DNA of 64,000 bases from Rehmannia glutinosa (lineage: Eukaryota > Streptophyta > Magnoliopsida > Lamiales > Orobanchaceae). Positions 44,861-58,250 of the stretch are shown one piece after another. The stretch spans positions 60,249,267 to 60,313,266 of the forward strand of contig CM071934.1 in NCBI GenBank assembly GCA_016081115.2. The letters are read 5' to 3'. Under the pieces are notes generated by a model. That model was given only the letters and a program-made list of their open reading frames with translations, did no database searches and was not told where the DNA came from. Positions within the stretch are counted from its first letter, which is position 1; each line of letters starts with the position of its first letter. The position numbers and the translations under genes were made by a program.

Positions 44861-44862
44861 CT

Positions 44863-44868
44863 TTTTAT
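44863..44868 (-). terminator. Possible polyadenylation signal of GAPC
   Basis: AATAAA on the minus strand, about 70 bp past the stop codon. Plant poly(A) signals are loose, so this is tentative. Confidence 0.35.
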
Positions 44869-44938
44869 TCTAACTCGGATTTCACAAAACCACCATACCA
44901 GATGAGGCACCACAAATGTGCGCAGCAAGTTAATGCAA

Positions 44939-47900
44939 TTACTGAGTGGAGGCAATGTGTTTAATCAAATCAACAACACGTGTGCTGCAAAATAAGACGA
45001 AGCACAATCAGCCAAATAAAACTTGACAAAGATATGCCAGACAAGGAGTAATATCAGCAAGGTGAGATTTTAGGACAGGAAAGGATATATCAGATTTACC
45101 TGTAACCCCATTCATTGTCGTACCACGAAACAAGCTTGACAAAGTTCTCACTCAAAGCAATTCCTGCCTTGGCATCAAAAATACTAGACCTGTGATTTCA
45201 ACAAAATACAAATCTTTATTAGTATCAAATATTTTCAGTAATGTTTCACAAGGTCACTGCAGTAAGACAAAAATTCACAACATATTCCAAATGGTGAGCG
45301 CCATAATAATTGTTCGAGCAACCAATTCTGCCGGCAACATATGATAGATAGCTAATGAGTATACCAAAACTCTATGCTCACCTGCTGTCACCCACAAAGT
45401 CAGTGGACACCACGTCGTCCTCAGTGAAGCCTAAGATTCCCTTCAAATTTCCCTCAGATTCCTCCCTATCAAAAAGCCAAAGATGATCAAATTATACTTG
45501 ATAGCCACAAATCCATCCAGTTAATAACCAAATAAACTCTCTCAAACATAACTAAAACCAGCACAGCTAAGAAACAAATGGTAAAACTACATATTGATTG
45601 ATAGCAATGCCATCCTTACTTGATAGCTGCCTTAATTTGGTCATAAGTAGCCGCCTTCTCCAATCTCACGGTGAGATCAACCACGGAAACATCGACAGTT
45701 GGGACACGGAAGGCCATTCCAGTCAATTTTCCATTCAGAGCAGGAAGGACTTTGCCAACAGCCTTCAAAATAAACAGGAAAGTAACACCAACCATATGTA
45801 TCAAATTAAATCACTCTACTTATAAACATTAAGCAATAAATCTCAAAAGGCTAAATACCTTTGCTGCTCCAGTGCTGCTGGGGATAATGTTGAATGAAGC
45901 CGCTCTTCCACCTCTCCAGTCCTTGGCAGATGGTCCATCAACAGTCTTTTGAGTGGCTGAATTATACAAAAACAACAGTCAGTGTACAGACAGATTAAAA
46001 ATGAAAATACAACATACAACCATACGTACCAGTAATAGAGTGGACTGTCGTCATAAGACCTTCGACAATACCAAACCTATCATTAATAACCTGCATGTTT
46101 AAGAAATATAAACTTATAAGAGACAATTTCAAGACATAACAATGAAAATATGGCAGGCAACTGCACACAAACCTTCGCCAAAGGAGCAAGGCAATTTGTG
46201 GTGCAGCTAGCATTAGAAACGACGTTGAGATCTGGTGTGTATGTCTTCTCATTGACACCAACGACAAACATAGGTGCATCCTTGCTTGGTGCAGAAATAA
46301 TGACCTTTTTCGCACCACCCTGGTTATCCAAAAAATTAAAGAGATCTTCAATAGGAGGATAAATGCATGCCAAACAACACAGCTTTGCTTGTAAAGTTAC
46401 AAATTTCACTTCCAAAGACACCACAGCACACTTTCCAACATCATAACTGTTTGCATGCGAATATTCATGTGTAACATTATTCAATTTAATTTCTCTGTTC
46501 ACTTCTTTGGCACAAAAATTACCATGGCTCCACGGCATGGCTTAAGAAAATAGAAATTGCTATCCTCTAAGACCTACTTGCTCATTATTATTTACCAATA
46601 TGCAAGGTATTGTTACATCGAAAAGAAATGAAAGCACAAATAGCAAGCACAACTACGCAGGTAACATTTTTTATTTTCATTGAAGGAACATTTTGCAAAG
46701 CAAACATCAAGGAAGACATTGTAAATGCCCACATGTCCAAACTGGTAATGCACCGGCCGTGTGCAAGAAAGAAAAAGTCAAACATCAAAAAATCACAACA
46801 TAAGTCACCTCTCCCTATGTTCGCGCTTTTCTCAACCAAAAAAAAATTAAAAAAAAAACAGAAGGAATGTAAACAACTATAAATTCAATAAGCTTTGGTT
46901 AAGACACATTCAATTGCCAGAAAATTAAAAACCCATGAACACAACAAATTACTGCCACTAAAGACGATAAGGTAGCTGAATTATAAAACAAAAAAAAGAC
47001 CCAATTCCATGACTATTTGCTGATGTCAAACCTTCAGATGGGCGGCAGCCTTGTCTTTGTCAGTGAACACTCCAGTCGACTCCACAATGTATTCTGCACC
47101 AGTCTCACCCCATGGAATCTCCTCTGGGTTCCTTCAAATACCATCCGAGTTGAATAAATCGACAATTAGCTAATAGCACACAGCCATCAAGAATAATATA
47201 TAAAGCCATGTTTAGATAAAGCTAAATGGAGTACCTAACGCCAAAAACAGTCACGGGTTTCTCACCAAAGAGAAGGGTTTTCTCATCCTTAACCTTGAGC
47301 TCATGGTGCTTCCACTGGCCGTGGACACTGTCGTATTTGAACATGTAGGTCTGCAGCAACAGAACACAAATATTAAACATATATTCTTCACCAGAGAATG
47401 CTAAACCAAGCATAAATAGCTCTCCAGTTACATAACTACAGACACATCAAGAAATAAGTACAGCATACCAATAACTGATTACTATCTAGTAGGAGATAAC
47501 TATTTTTCCTTCCAACAAAAAAATACCATGTCACCTGTTAGAAAATTGAGTGAAGTCTAAATTATAAGGTAGACTAACAGACCACTAATTGGTTACCGCC
47601 TAGCAACAGAATTTTGTTTCTTTCAAATAAAATAATACCAACATAAATTAGCATGTTTATGCTAGAGAATTTAAAAAAGTATACATTTGTGCGGTATACG
47701 ATTGGTTCTTCCACTCTTTTCTCATAGCCATACATAATGCAGACATATGACTATAAAAATGTTGATCCTACGAAAAATTAAACAAGATATTAAGCATTAA
47801 ATAGATGAAATGTAGGTATCAAATTTCCACTAATTAGACAAATTAAAATGAGACTTCAACATCATGACACAATTCCATGAACAATATCAATCGGTCAGAC

Positions 47901-49074
47901 AAGGCCATTCAAGTTCCATATTGGGTATTATTTTCACATAGTTTTAATGGGATGATGTTCACCAACTATCTTAGCTACAAAGTCTGATTTATTTCTGGAC
48001 TACTGATTCTTTAAAGATTCAACAAAGTAAATTAAGTATAAGCAATTGAAAAAAAAAAATGTAACTTGTAACATTAAGGAAAATAAAATTTGCCCATGTT
48101 TTTACCTGTTTTGCTCACTCTTAATCCTCTGTTAAGTCTCTTGTTTAAAGCAATAAAAGAGAAAGGAAAAAGAAATGCCTTTTTCTTTGAAGTTTTCTTT
48201 CACCACCTTCAAGGGTTAATATCTTAATATTTGGCTGCCTTTACTCAGATCGTAAACAAAAAAAGATTAATTGACGATGTTAAAAATGTATTGGTCATCC
48301 AAACTCATTGTTTTCCTTTTCCATTTGGAAGAAGGGTAAATGTCCCAGGAAACGATGCAAGTAAGCCCGAAAATAAAGCCAATTGAGGACCACCACATTT
48401 CATAAGGCTGCTGCAAAAATTTCAACTGAGTTTTATCTGCTAACTCAAAATTTTCACATTGGCAAAATTAACTTAAATTCAACAAAGTAAAAAATAAAAG
48501 AAATCTATTACACGTCATAAGCTAACAAGCATAAACGCACACCTACAAGTATTTCAATTCAAGATTGAAAAGATTATCACTGATATATGATAATCCCGGA
48601 AAGCAAAAAACTTTAAAGCAGAAAAAGACAGATAACAAAGGCAAAATGAGAGAAGAGTACCATGTAGTCAACGGAGATGAATGGATCGTTGACTGCAACA
48701 AGCTCAACATCGTCTCTCTGAAGAGCAACCCTAGCCACCAATCGCCCGATTCTTCCAAACCCTTCATCAAATAAGCAAGCAAGCAATGATTAAAACTTAT
48801 TTTAAATAATTAATCAACAATCATTTTACATCACAAACGAAAAAAAGAAAAGAACGGAAAAAGAACGAAAGAGTAGAATAAGTGTCATAATCTAAAGAGT
48901 TGGGATCAGATCTAGTACCATTGATCCCGATCTTGATCTTGGCTGTACCCAATTAAACAAAACAAAAAGAGAAAATCAGAAAAAGCAGACACCAAAAAAG
49001 TTAGATAATGGAGCTACAAGTCTACAACATCAACTGAAAATGATAAACAAAAAATTAAAAAGTAGATTACCCAT
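44939..49074 (-). CDS. GAPC: Cytosolic glyceraldehyde-3-phosphate dehydrogenase
   Basis: Twelve coding exons, from the start: 49,071-49,074, 48,919-48,942, 48,661-48,761, 47,235-47,350, 47,032-47,131, 46,173-46,319, 46,030-46,090. The remaining five are 45,859-45,956, 45,620-45,762, 45,382-45,465, 45,100-45,189 and 44,939-44,984. They sum to 1,014 bp, that is 337 residues plus stop, the usual cytosolic length. All junctions are GT-AG and the frame is unbroken. The enzyme oxidises glyceraldehyde-3-phosphate with NAD+ and phosphate in glycolysis. Visible features are the nucleotide-binding start KIKIGINGFGRIGR, the active-site SNASCTTNCLAP (Cys154, with the redox-sensitive partner Cys158), catalytic His181 and WYDNEWGY. 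No transit peptide is present, so it is cytosolic rather than the plastid GAPCp or GAPA/B. Confidence 0.97.
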
Positions 49075-49170
49075 TTTTTTCCAGAGAGTGAAAGATGGAG
49101 AAAAACAAGGGTCAGCGAGAGAGAGTGAGAGTACGTGTTTAGTGAAGAAGTGAGTGGAATTGGTATATTG

Positions 49171-49180
49171 GGTTTATAGA
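49171..49180 (-). promoter_or_regulatory. TATA box of GAPC
   Basis: TCTATAAACC on the minus strand, about 100 bp before the ATG. The leader between is CT-rich (TCTCACTCTCTCTCGC), typical of highly expressed plant genes. Confidence 0.6.
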
Positions 49181-49249
49181 GATGTGTAAGAGATGTTGCG
49201 GATATTATTATGATGTATTCGGTGTATGGACCATGTTCAATCTCAACCA

Positions 49250-49965
49250 TATGTATGTATCACTATAACTTTTTTATTTTTTTGAGGAATATGTATCACT
49301 ATAATTGATAAACCATAAACCCTTGGTCTGCGTGTAAAGTGGATAATAATAATTCAAACTCAAAAGAAAACATCTCCATTCACTCTTTTCTCGAAGTTTC
49401 CGGACGGCTAAGATTGCTTTCTTTTTGAAAATGGTGGACCCTGCCTCACCCCCACCACTACAGTCACCCTTGTCTTCACCTTACAAATAGTGGAATATTT
49501 TATTTTACATATTTATTATATGTGATATTTAATTTTAGATTCAAGTGTATGTGAGTTCTAATCTACGATGTAAAAGACTCTACCTATCTCCGATTAGATT
49601 CTCGCCTGACGCTGATTAGGCTCTTTTGTCAGTTTATTTTTCCAATTAGATCCCGCCTAATCCCGCTCGGGTCTCGCTAACCCGTCTCAGCCTCTCGCTT
49701 TCAGGCGCTAGGCTGAGCCCAATCTCTCGCCCGATTAGCGCTAGCGATTTTAACACTGGTTCTAATTAAATCAAATATAAACAAGAATAATAAATATTAC
49801 AAAAGTTAATTCTGGAAAAAATTTAAGTTTTTAGGTACGGTAATTTTTAGGTAAGGAGAAAAATCTAAATTCAACTATAAAATTTGTATGGGGCAATGAT
49901 GATTATAACGTTAAATTATGCATTACGACAATGACACAAAATTAAGGTAAAAACTCAAATAAGGT
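49250..49965. other. Intergenic region upstream of GAPC
   Basis: Probably includes distal promoter sequence. 49,540-49,757 contains a GC-richer block. Read on the minus strand it starts CAGTGTTAAAATCGCTAGCG, resembling the end of a hAT-type MITE, but no inverted partner is visible. Confidence 0.4.
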
Positions 49966-50402
49966 TGTCTTACGAGTCTCAATCCGTAAGACGGATCTAA
50001 CCCAATACTGTTTGTCATTTTTGTAACATTTGGAATGGTGACGTTTTTATAATATTAGGATGTGAAGCAATGAAAGATTAGCGCGGGTAATATTTTTATA
50101 ATATTAGGGAGCGGAATAGTATGTATATGGGGGTGACATTTTTCTAATATTATGTAGTGGCGTAAAGATCACTTTAGACTCAAAAAGTATCACTTTTTAT
50201 TAAAAAAATATCATTTTTACTCTGAAAAGTATACCTTTTCAAATGAACAAAACTAGTTACTTGCAAAATTATATAAGTTTTGTTCAAAGTATCACATTTT
50301 TATTAAAAAATAAGTGTTACGTTACTCTAAAAATATATATTTTCAAAGTAACAATATTACGTTAGTGGGTCCTCATGACAAAATATCACTTTATACTCAA
50401 AA
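49966..50402. repeat. Left half of an AT-rich dispersed repeat (split by a solo LTR)
   Basis: Begins with a GTCTTACGAGTCTCAATCCG block and continues with repeated TATCACTTTTTATTAAAAA, GAAAAGTATAC and TTTTATAATATTAGG motifs. It resumes at 57,774 without loss once the LTR and one AAGTA are removed. Related sequence occurs at 61,020-61,530. Confidence 0.7.
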
Positions 50403-51153
50403 AAGTATGTAATACCGGGAATTTTTTATTTGGGTTTTTATTAAGAATTGTGAGTATTTTAGATTATAGTTAGTTTATTTAGGGGCTAATTTATTTTTAA
50501 ATCCAAGCTCAAGTTATCTAGTCCAAATTTTCTTAAGTCCAAAAATCACATTGGCCCAAATCCAAATTAACCCAAGTTCAAGCTCATTCCATTGTCCATT
50601 ACCCAAGCCCAATCTAGCTTATTCACAAGTCCTACTTCAAGTAAGATTCCAAAATTTTCAGATATACATGATTTCAAATTTTCCAATCTATCAAAATCCA
50701 TCCTCTCTTATCTTAACAGATTAAAAATCTAACTGATAAATATTATCCAGTTTTTCTTTAGATTAGGACTCTTAACTATTTAATAAGCCTATAAATACAA
50801 TCACACAACCCTAATTATATTTTTCACGTGCTCTGTTATTTCCTAGCATGGTAAAGTCCATATCTTTCTATTTGCATCTTTTGTTACACGACCTAAACCG
50901 AACTCCCACCTCCATAAATCGACCACGGAAATCCGAACCCACAAATTCGCGAAAATTTCAAACGCCTAATCCCTAAACCCAAAATCAATTTCCAAACCCA
51001 CCCATCCAACCAAATTCGGATTTCACCCAATCATGAATTATCTTGAAAAATTTTAAAAAGAAAAAAAAAGGAAAAAGGGGACGGTCAAACCACCACCTCC
51101 ACGCTACCGGAAAATTCCCGAGTCGGCCCAAAAACCGTCATTTGGCCGAAAGT

Positions 51154-52812
51154 CATTCGCCAAAAATTATTTTGGTTCATACAACTGCAAGTGTACGGTG
51201 TAGTTTATAGGATAATGGCAAGCAAGGCCGTATTCTCGGGGATTGAAGCTCGAAACACTTTTAACATCGTATTCCAATTTTATTGAAGCGGCCAGAACAT
51301 AAAGTATTTTAATCTAACTAAAAATCGAAAAATAAAGAAAGAAAATAAAAATAAATTTGTGAACCCACAAGCCTTTTCAACATCTTTAGGAGCAACCCAG
51401 GCACATAATCTCAACATGCTTCTTCAATATTAAATGAGAATAAAGTTTTAAAAACCAATTCATGCAATTCTATGGGTTCAAATTCCTAATATCACTTACT
51501 CATCTCCGGGTGGTGCGTAAAGCAGATGATTAATAACAATTGTAGTCCTCCGGATCATTACAATTCTTACTAACTCCAAAAAGATTTGTGAATTGAATAA
51601 CTCTCCACAAACATGTCTGTCACACGTGTTTCATGTCCGGTCGATTTTCGTCTTTGTTAGAACTCATCTCCCGAATTTTGTAATAACAAATATGACATGC
51701 TAATTATTGATCGAGATAAAAAAGAATTAAATAATAAGCACTCGAATTCATAAAATAGAATGCATGTATTAATTAAGAAAATAAGTAATCATATTTAATA
51801 CAAATCTACGAGTTTCGATTATGCCCCTAAGATCCGAAAAATATGCTAAATATTGATTACAAACTCATAGACAAATCCGAATCAATATTATGATATCATA
51901 TAAGCACGCAGACAAGAGTCCTTAGACATAGAAAGAAAACCCTTTCTTTTCGGGATGGATTCCTTTCTTTCCAAGCCTTTGAAGCTCTTGTGCTCCTTAG
52001 ATGCGAAAGCCTTGTGGTGTTCTTCGCGACCTAGCCTTTTGCTCTCGAAGCTCTTCGATTCCTTCGTTCTGTGTTATTTGATGTGTTTTCTATGTAGAGA
52101 GTGATGATTTTTAGTGCAAGACTTGATCCATTTTATATAGATGCTTGGAGAGGTCACTTGTAGAGTTTGAATGGGAGAAAAACTCCAAAAAATGCGTGCG
52201 GAGTCCCACACGGCCAGGCCATGTAGAACCACATGGTTGTGTGTATTTCAGCCCTTTCCCACACGCCCGTGTGGTCTCACATGGTCGAGTCGTGTGGCCC
52301 TGGTTTCGTACCACTGTTTTTGTCCCTTTTTCACATGGTTGTGTCATCCACACAAGCATTTTCACATGGTCGTGTGATGTGTTTTTACCGTGGTATTGTC
52401 CAAACTAGCTCCTGGGGTCTTCATGAAAGTTGTAGCCCTTTCTCTTATCTATCCATAGGCACTTGAATGACCTCAATAACAAATTTTTGGAGAAAGTTAT
52501 GGCCAAAATACTAAACCATGCCCGGTCGAAAACTGTTAGCGCATTGAGGCGTTTTTGACGGAAATTCCATTTTGTTTGATCGTCCAGGCTTCTCTCCTTC
52601 ACATATTTACTTGTATATTAGATCTTGACCTCTACTTTGGAACGTAATATCACTTTTTATCCAATTTAGCTCCATTCTGTAAAATTCATAAGAGTCGCAG
52701 ATATCACGCCCAACAAGAGAAACCAAGTAAAATACACTTTGAATATGTGTGCAAATGCATCAAATATATATCAGTTTAAGCCCTCAAATGCACGTATATT
52801 TTACACTCATCA
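51154..52812 (-). repeat. 3' LTR of the Athila-like element
   Basis: Ends CACTCATCA on the plus strand. Its left end CATTCGCC corresponds to TGTTCGC of the other LTR, so the terminal TG has mutated. The interior has several CACACGGCC/CATGGTCGTGTG palindromic motifs near 52,200-52,380. Confidence 0.85.
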
Positions 52813-54821
52813 AATACCCCCAAACTTAAAGCATTCTTTGGTCCTCAAGCAAATTAAGAAAAATAATATCAAAGGGAAAGAAGAACACAAGAACACTATG
52901 AACATTAAATAGCATTTGACTCCATACTTAAGAAAACCTTGTAATTCATAATCAAGAAGTCATCATTCATAAACTCGGCATAATCAATACTCTCTTGGGT
53001 ACTCGACACCGTGACTCACAAGAAGATAGTGTATCACTCGACTCTTAGAAGTTTATGGATAGTGTTTACGCTCAAATTCAATTCGGTGAATGTAGAACTC
53101 CCATATGCTTGCAAATTCTCTAACATCTCTACCACTTTTGTGTGCACAATCTAAGAATCAAAAAGGACTTTTATTAGGTTGTAATGTAGGCTCTTTGGTA
53201 AGGGTAGGAAATTTGGATTAAGTGACTTGACTTGAACAAATAGAATTTAAGCATCTGTTTGCAATTCACCAACCCAATTTTAACATAATATCAGTTTTTT
53301 TTTTTCCAACTCAATTCCACCCTTATTTCTCCTTTTTCATTCTTAGGCGTTTTTTTTTTTTGCCTTCTTTTCTTTTTCTTTAGCCTCAAGCTCTCATTTT
53401 TCACAATTTTCTTTTGCTTGATTTTCTCTTCTTTTTCAGAGATATTTATTTCTTTTTCGAGCTTCATGTATATATATATATATATTTTTTCCACCTAGAT
53501 CTTTTGTTCATCCCTCTTTCTTTTGCCAACTTTTTCTCCTTTTCATAAATTTTCTCCATATCTCCCCCAAACTTATTCATTTTCTATAAGCTCAAGAAAT
53601 TTTTGGGATAAAAACATGTAAATTTTAAAGATCAATGTGGCTCAAAATAAAAGTTTTGGCTCAAAATTGGCTAACTAGGGAATCATGAGTTCATAGGTAG
53701 ACTTTTTAGGCTAAGTAGGCTAAACAAAGATGGCCTTAGATCATTTTCAAAAATTGCACACACACATGACTTCAATGAAGATACTAGAGCAAGTTAGAGT
53801 TCTATCAATCATGAATGACACACTTAAGAAAAAATAAGTGCGCATAATATAAAGCAATTTAAGGCCCAAAAACTCACAGGCTTATTTTTCGCAACATGCT
53901 TAAATACCCAATTTTCTCAAAACATACCAAGCAAACAAATAACTTTCCTCCTAAGAATTTATTACATTATTTCCACAAGTATGTTATCCCATGCCATAAA
54001 GTATTCATAGTAAAATCATAAGTGGGCATACGAACCTGAATTAAAACCACACACAAAAGTAATTAAACGTGCTAAAGCGATAAACGTGCTAAAAATAAAA
54101 AACAAAAATTTAAAAAAACTTTAATGCAAATTTTTATGCTCTACATGCAATCCTAAATGCAATGCAAAATGCAACAATGACTAATTTACGCATTCCGACA
54201 ACCCCCAAACTTAAAATATGCCGTCCAGAACATATGATGAAATTATCAAAAGAAAAGAGGAATGCGTAAAGAGTACTTACTGGATAATTCGGTGAAGCCG
54301 AAAGCTCGTCGTCAAATTGGAAACTCGGGAGCGGATCGCACACTCGGGGCGTGTCGTCCACACGCCCGATATCGTCGGTCATGGTTTTTTTTTTTAACAC
54401 CGGGGTTTTTCGCAATGTTTCTTGGGTTGCCTCCCCAAAGCGCTAAGTTTTTCGTCTTGACTAGACTCGATTTCTAGCATCGCTTTCGTTGAACCGTGTC
54501 GGTTGAAATCATTGATCCCTCATATTCGTACCATCCATTAGGCGAATGGCGTTGCTTTATTTTCTCGGATTAAGTATCGCACGGGAATTTGCCCTTTTGA
54601 TGTTGTCCTCCCCACTGAGAACGATTTGGGCTTCTTGTATCTCCAAAGATTCGATCTCGCACTCAACCAAAACGATGTCGAAACGAAGAAGAAAAAAATA
54701 AAAAATAAAAAACTCAAAAAAAAGAAAAAAATATTTACAAAAATTATGCTTCAATAAGATTGGACTACTTATTACTATATCTAAGTAGAATCTAATCAAT
54801 TCGGCAATGACACCAAAAACT
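52813..54821 (-). other. Interior of the Athila-like element
   Basis: No domain is recognisable. A (TA)n run is at 53,467-53,485. A second CCCCCAAACTTAAA block (54,203) echoes the polypurine tract. Small ORFs have no family resemblance. Confidence 0.6.
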
Positions 54822-56495
54822 TGTTCGCAAAAATTGTTTTGGTTCATACAAACGCAAGTGTACGAGTGTATTTTATAGGATAATGACAAGCAAGGTCGTA
54901 TTTCTCGGGGATTGAAGCTCGAAACACTTAGGCTAACATCGTATTCCAATTTTATTGAAGCGACCAGAAAATCAAGTATTTTAATCTAACTAAAAATCAA
55001 AAAATAAAGAAAGAAAATAAAAATAAATTTGTGAACCCCATAAGTCTTTTCAACATCTTTAGAGCAACCGTAGGCACATAATCTCTACATGTTTCTTCAA
55101 TATTAAATGCGAATAAAGTTTTAAAACCAATTCATTCAATTCTATGGGTTCAATATCCTAACATCATTTACTCCCACTCCGGGTGGTGCATAAGCAGTTG
55201 ATTAATAACAATTGTAGTCCTCCGGATCATTACAATTCTTATTAACTCCAAAAAGATTTGTGAATTGAATAACTCCCCACAAACACGCTTTGTCACACAT
55301 GTTTCACGTCGAATTCAATTTTGTCTTTGTTAGAACTCATCTCCCAAATTTTGCAATAACAAATATGACATGCTAATTATTGATCGGATAAAAAGCAATT
55401 AAATAATAAGCACTCGAATTCATAAAATAGAACGCATGAATTAATTAAGAAAACAAGTAATCATATTTAATACAAATCCACGAGTTTAGATTATGCCCCT
55501 AAGATCCGAAAAATATGCCAAACATTGATTACAAACTCATAGACAAATCCGAATCAATATTATGACATCATATAAGCCTGAGACAAGAGTTCTTAGAAAT
55601 AGAAAGAAAGCCCCCTTCTTATCGGGATGGATTCTCCTTCCAAGCCTTGAAGCTCTTGTGCTCCCTAGATCGAAAGCCTTGTGGTGTTCTTGGCGACCTA
55701 GCCTTTTGCTCTCGAAGCTCTTCGATTCTTCGTTTCGTGTTATTTGATGTGTTTTCTATGTAGAGAGTGATGATTTTACGTGCAAGACTTGATCCCCTTT
55801 ATATAGATGCTTGGAGAGGTCACTTGTGGAGTTTGAATGGGAGAAAAACTCCAAAAAACGCGCGTCGCGAGTCCCACACGGCCAGGCCATGTGGAACCAC
55901 ACGGTTGTGTGGATTTCGATCCTTTCCCACGCCGTGTGGTCTCACATGGTCGGGTCGTGTGGCCCGGTTCCGTCCCCTATTTTCGTCCTTTTTCATACGG
56001 TTGTGTCATTCCACACCAAAGCATTTTCACGGCCAGGTGTGATACCACATGGTCCGACCGTGTAACGTGTTTTGGACCATGGTAGTGTCTGAATTAGCTC
56101 ATTAGGTCTCATGATAGTTGTAGCCCCTTCCCTTAGCTTTCCATAGGCACATGAAGAACCTCAATAGCAATTTTGAGAAAGTTATGGCCAAAATACTAAA
56201 CCGCTAGTGTAAAGCTGTTAGCGCATTCGGACGTTTTTGAAGGAAATTCCATTTTGTTCGATAGTCCAGGCTTCTCTCCTTCACATATTTACTCGTATAT
56301 TAGCTCTTGACCTCTACTTTGGAACGTGATTCGCGTTTTATCCAATTTAGCTCAATTTCTGTAAAATTCACAAAGAGTACGCAGATATCACGCCCAACAA
56401 GGGAAACCAAGTAAAATACACATGAATATGCGTGTAAATGCATCAAATATATATCATTTTAAGCCCTCAAATGCACGTATATTTTACACTCATCA
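54822..56495 (-). repeat. 5' LTR of the Athila-like element
   Basis: 1,674 bp, TGTTCGC...CACTCATCA on the plus strand. It is roughly 90% similar to the other LTR by eye, with many small indels. Confidence 0.88.
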
Positions 56496-56639
56496 ATAGC
56501 CCAGGAACCCTAATATTAAAACCGTCTACCGAGCTACCTTCTTCTTCCTAGGTCGGATTGCGGCGTCGCGCCATCGGTCGTGCACCTTGTGGGTGAAATT
56601 TTTGTGTGTAGGTGGCGAAAGTGAGATAGGGATGAGGAA

Positions 56640-56910
56640 AAAAAGAATTATAGAGAAATTTGGGGAAAGCCGGTTGACGGGAAATCAAGAAAGGAAATTA
56701 GGAGATGAGGAAAAAATGGAGAAGTGAGAGAAAGGAGTTTGAGGAAGAAAGAAAGAAGAAATAAGAAGAAAAAAGAGAGGTTGGGGGCTATTAACGAGAA
56801 GTTGGGAAAAGAATATAAAAAAGAAAGAAAAAGAAAAAGGAGAGAGAAAGGGTAAGGAAAAAATAGAGAGAGGAAGAAAGTGAGAGAGACGTATGGGAGA
56901 AAAAGAGAAA
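56640..56910. repeat. Polypurine tract (GA-rich) in the solo LTR
   Basis: A long A/G-only run, the counterpart of the pyrimidine tract at 10,985-11,172. A 93-codon minus-strand ORF through it is compositional. Confidence 0.75.
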
Positions 56911-57773
56911 TTTTTGGGTTGTGGTCCAATCCATTAAATTACGATTCTGCCATTGACCCTATTTTTAATTGTCCAAATTAACCTTATTCAATTTCAACCT
57001 CCAAATTCAATTTAGCCTTGAATTCTTATTTATATTTCATTAATCCCTAAATTAGGATTTTTTTGATTATTATTATTTCTAAGTTTTAAGTTTAGAATAT
57101 TCGAGGTTTTGACTAGTTTTATATTTTTTTCTATTGATTAGGCGTTGAGGTGGGGTTTGTTTTCCAAACTTTATTGTCCTTGTTAAATGCTTATATCATT
57201 TTGCATGATTGTGTCACAGAAGTACGGTTGCTTTAGACACCCATGAGCCGGGGACTCAAGAGTGCGGGGTCAATGTATCCTCAGTGGAACCCCGCAATGC
57301 AATCTAAGTCTATATCTATGGTTTTTCAAAGAATCTATGGTATATTTTATTGGATTGTATTTGCGGGTTAATGTGGGATATCTGTGTATTTAGCTTGGAC
57401 AATTTTTACTCCATTTGAGTTGTGTCGCTCACCCCATATATAATCAACTTTTCAAGTGATGGAGATGGCTGCGGCTAAGAGCGGTGGATATGACAAGGCC
57501 TATGGATTTTTATGAGTGTTTATTTAAAAAAAAAAATTATGTTGAACTATTCGATTTCTTTGAAGTTGTTTAAGTCATAAATTTTTATTTTCAAGTTTAT
57601 TATTAATTGATAGAATTAGACGATGATCAAACTTTTGTTTATGAAATACATTATTTCGCCGCAATTGAATAGTTTATTTTTATTTTTAAATTATCAGTGT
57701 CCTTTTTTTCATTGTTAAAATTAGGTGCACGCTTGTTTATTTTATAATAGAAATTCTAGGGCGTTACAAAGTA

Positions 57774-58250
57774 TCTCTTCTTATTGAAAAAAGGTATCAT
57801 TTTTACTTTGAAAAGTATTATTTTGAAAGTAACAAAATTGAGTTTTTACTTGCAACATAGTATACAACCTTTTTAAACAATATCATTTTTATTAAAAGAA
57901 GTATCATGTTTACTCGAAAAAATATATGTTTTCAAAGTAACAAAACTACATTAGTTGCTCCCCTAATATAGTATCACTTTAGACTCGAAAAGTATCATTT
58001 TTATTAAAAAGTATCACTTGTATTCTAAAGAGTATACATTTTCAAAGTAATAAAATTCATTATTCACTTGAAAATTTACATACAACCTTATTTAACGATA
58101 TCATTTTGTATTAGAAAATGTGTGAGTCTTACTTCAAAAAATATATGTTTTCAAAATAACAAAACTAGTAATATTAGTTTTCTGAAAAGTATTAGTTGTT
58201 CTTTGAAAAGTACTAGTATTTTTAAGAAAATTATTATTATGACTATTGAT
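57774..58250. repeat. Right half of the AT-rich dispersed repeat
   Basis: Continues the TATCATTTTTACT, GAAAAGTATT and TTTCAAAGTAACAAAA motifs of 49,966-50,402. Joining the halves across one AAGTA restores a continuous repeat. Confidence 0.7.

Larger units (their letters stand above)
51154..56495 (-). mobile_element. Non-coding Athila-like LTR retrotransposon (LARD-type)
   Basis: Two LTRs of about 1.66 kb (51,154-52,812 and 54,822-56,495) flank a 2.0-kb interior. On the minus strand the LTR starts TGATGAGTGTAAAATATACG. The polypurine tract AAGTTTGGGGGTATT precedes the 3' LTR at 52,813-52,828. The 5' LTR is followed by TTTTTGGTGTCATTGCCG (54,801-54,818), a variant of the tRNA-Asp-type site TGGCGCCGTTGCC. 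The interior has no gag or pol, but contains GCGCTTTGGGGAGGCAACCC (about 54,430), a phrase common downstream of pol in Athila elements. It is therefore a deletion derivative, mobilised by another element. No clean target duplication is seen. Confidence 0.8.
50408..57768 (+). mobile_element. Solo LTR of a Ty3/gypsy element, split by a later insertion
   Basis: Begins TGTAATACC and ends GGGCGTTACA, flanked on both sides by AAGTA (50,403-50,407 and 57,769-57,773). Two parts remain, 50,408-51,153 and 56,496-57,768, together about 2.0 kb. The left part has a TATA box (CTATAAATA, 50,789). The right part has the purine tract and a CCATGAGCCGGGGACTC / TCAAGTGATGGAGATGGC block typical of the 3' part of chromovirus (Tekay-type) LTRs. 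No internal domain remains between them, only the Athila-like element. It is related to the LTR fragment at 10,280-11,300. Confidence 0.75.

Noticed and set aside
46588..46882. ORFs between GAPC exons
   Set aside because: Inside a GAPC intron, low-complexity, no splice logic.
52111..52466. Overlapping ORFs on both strands, repeated at 55,767-56,085
   Set aside because: They lie in the paired LTRs of the Athila-like element, over its CACACGGCC motifs.
56648..56929. 93-codon minus-strand hydrophobic ORF
   Set aside because: Artefact of the purine tract in the solo LTR.
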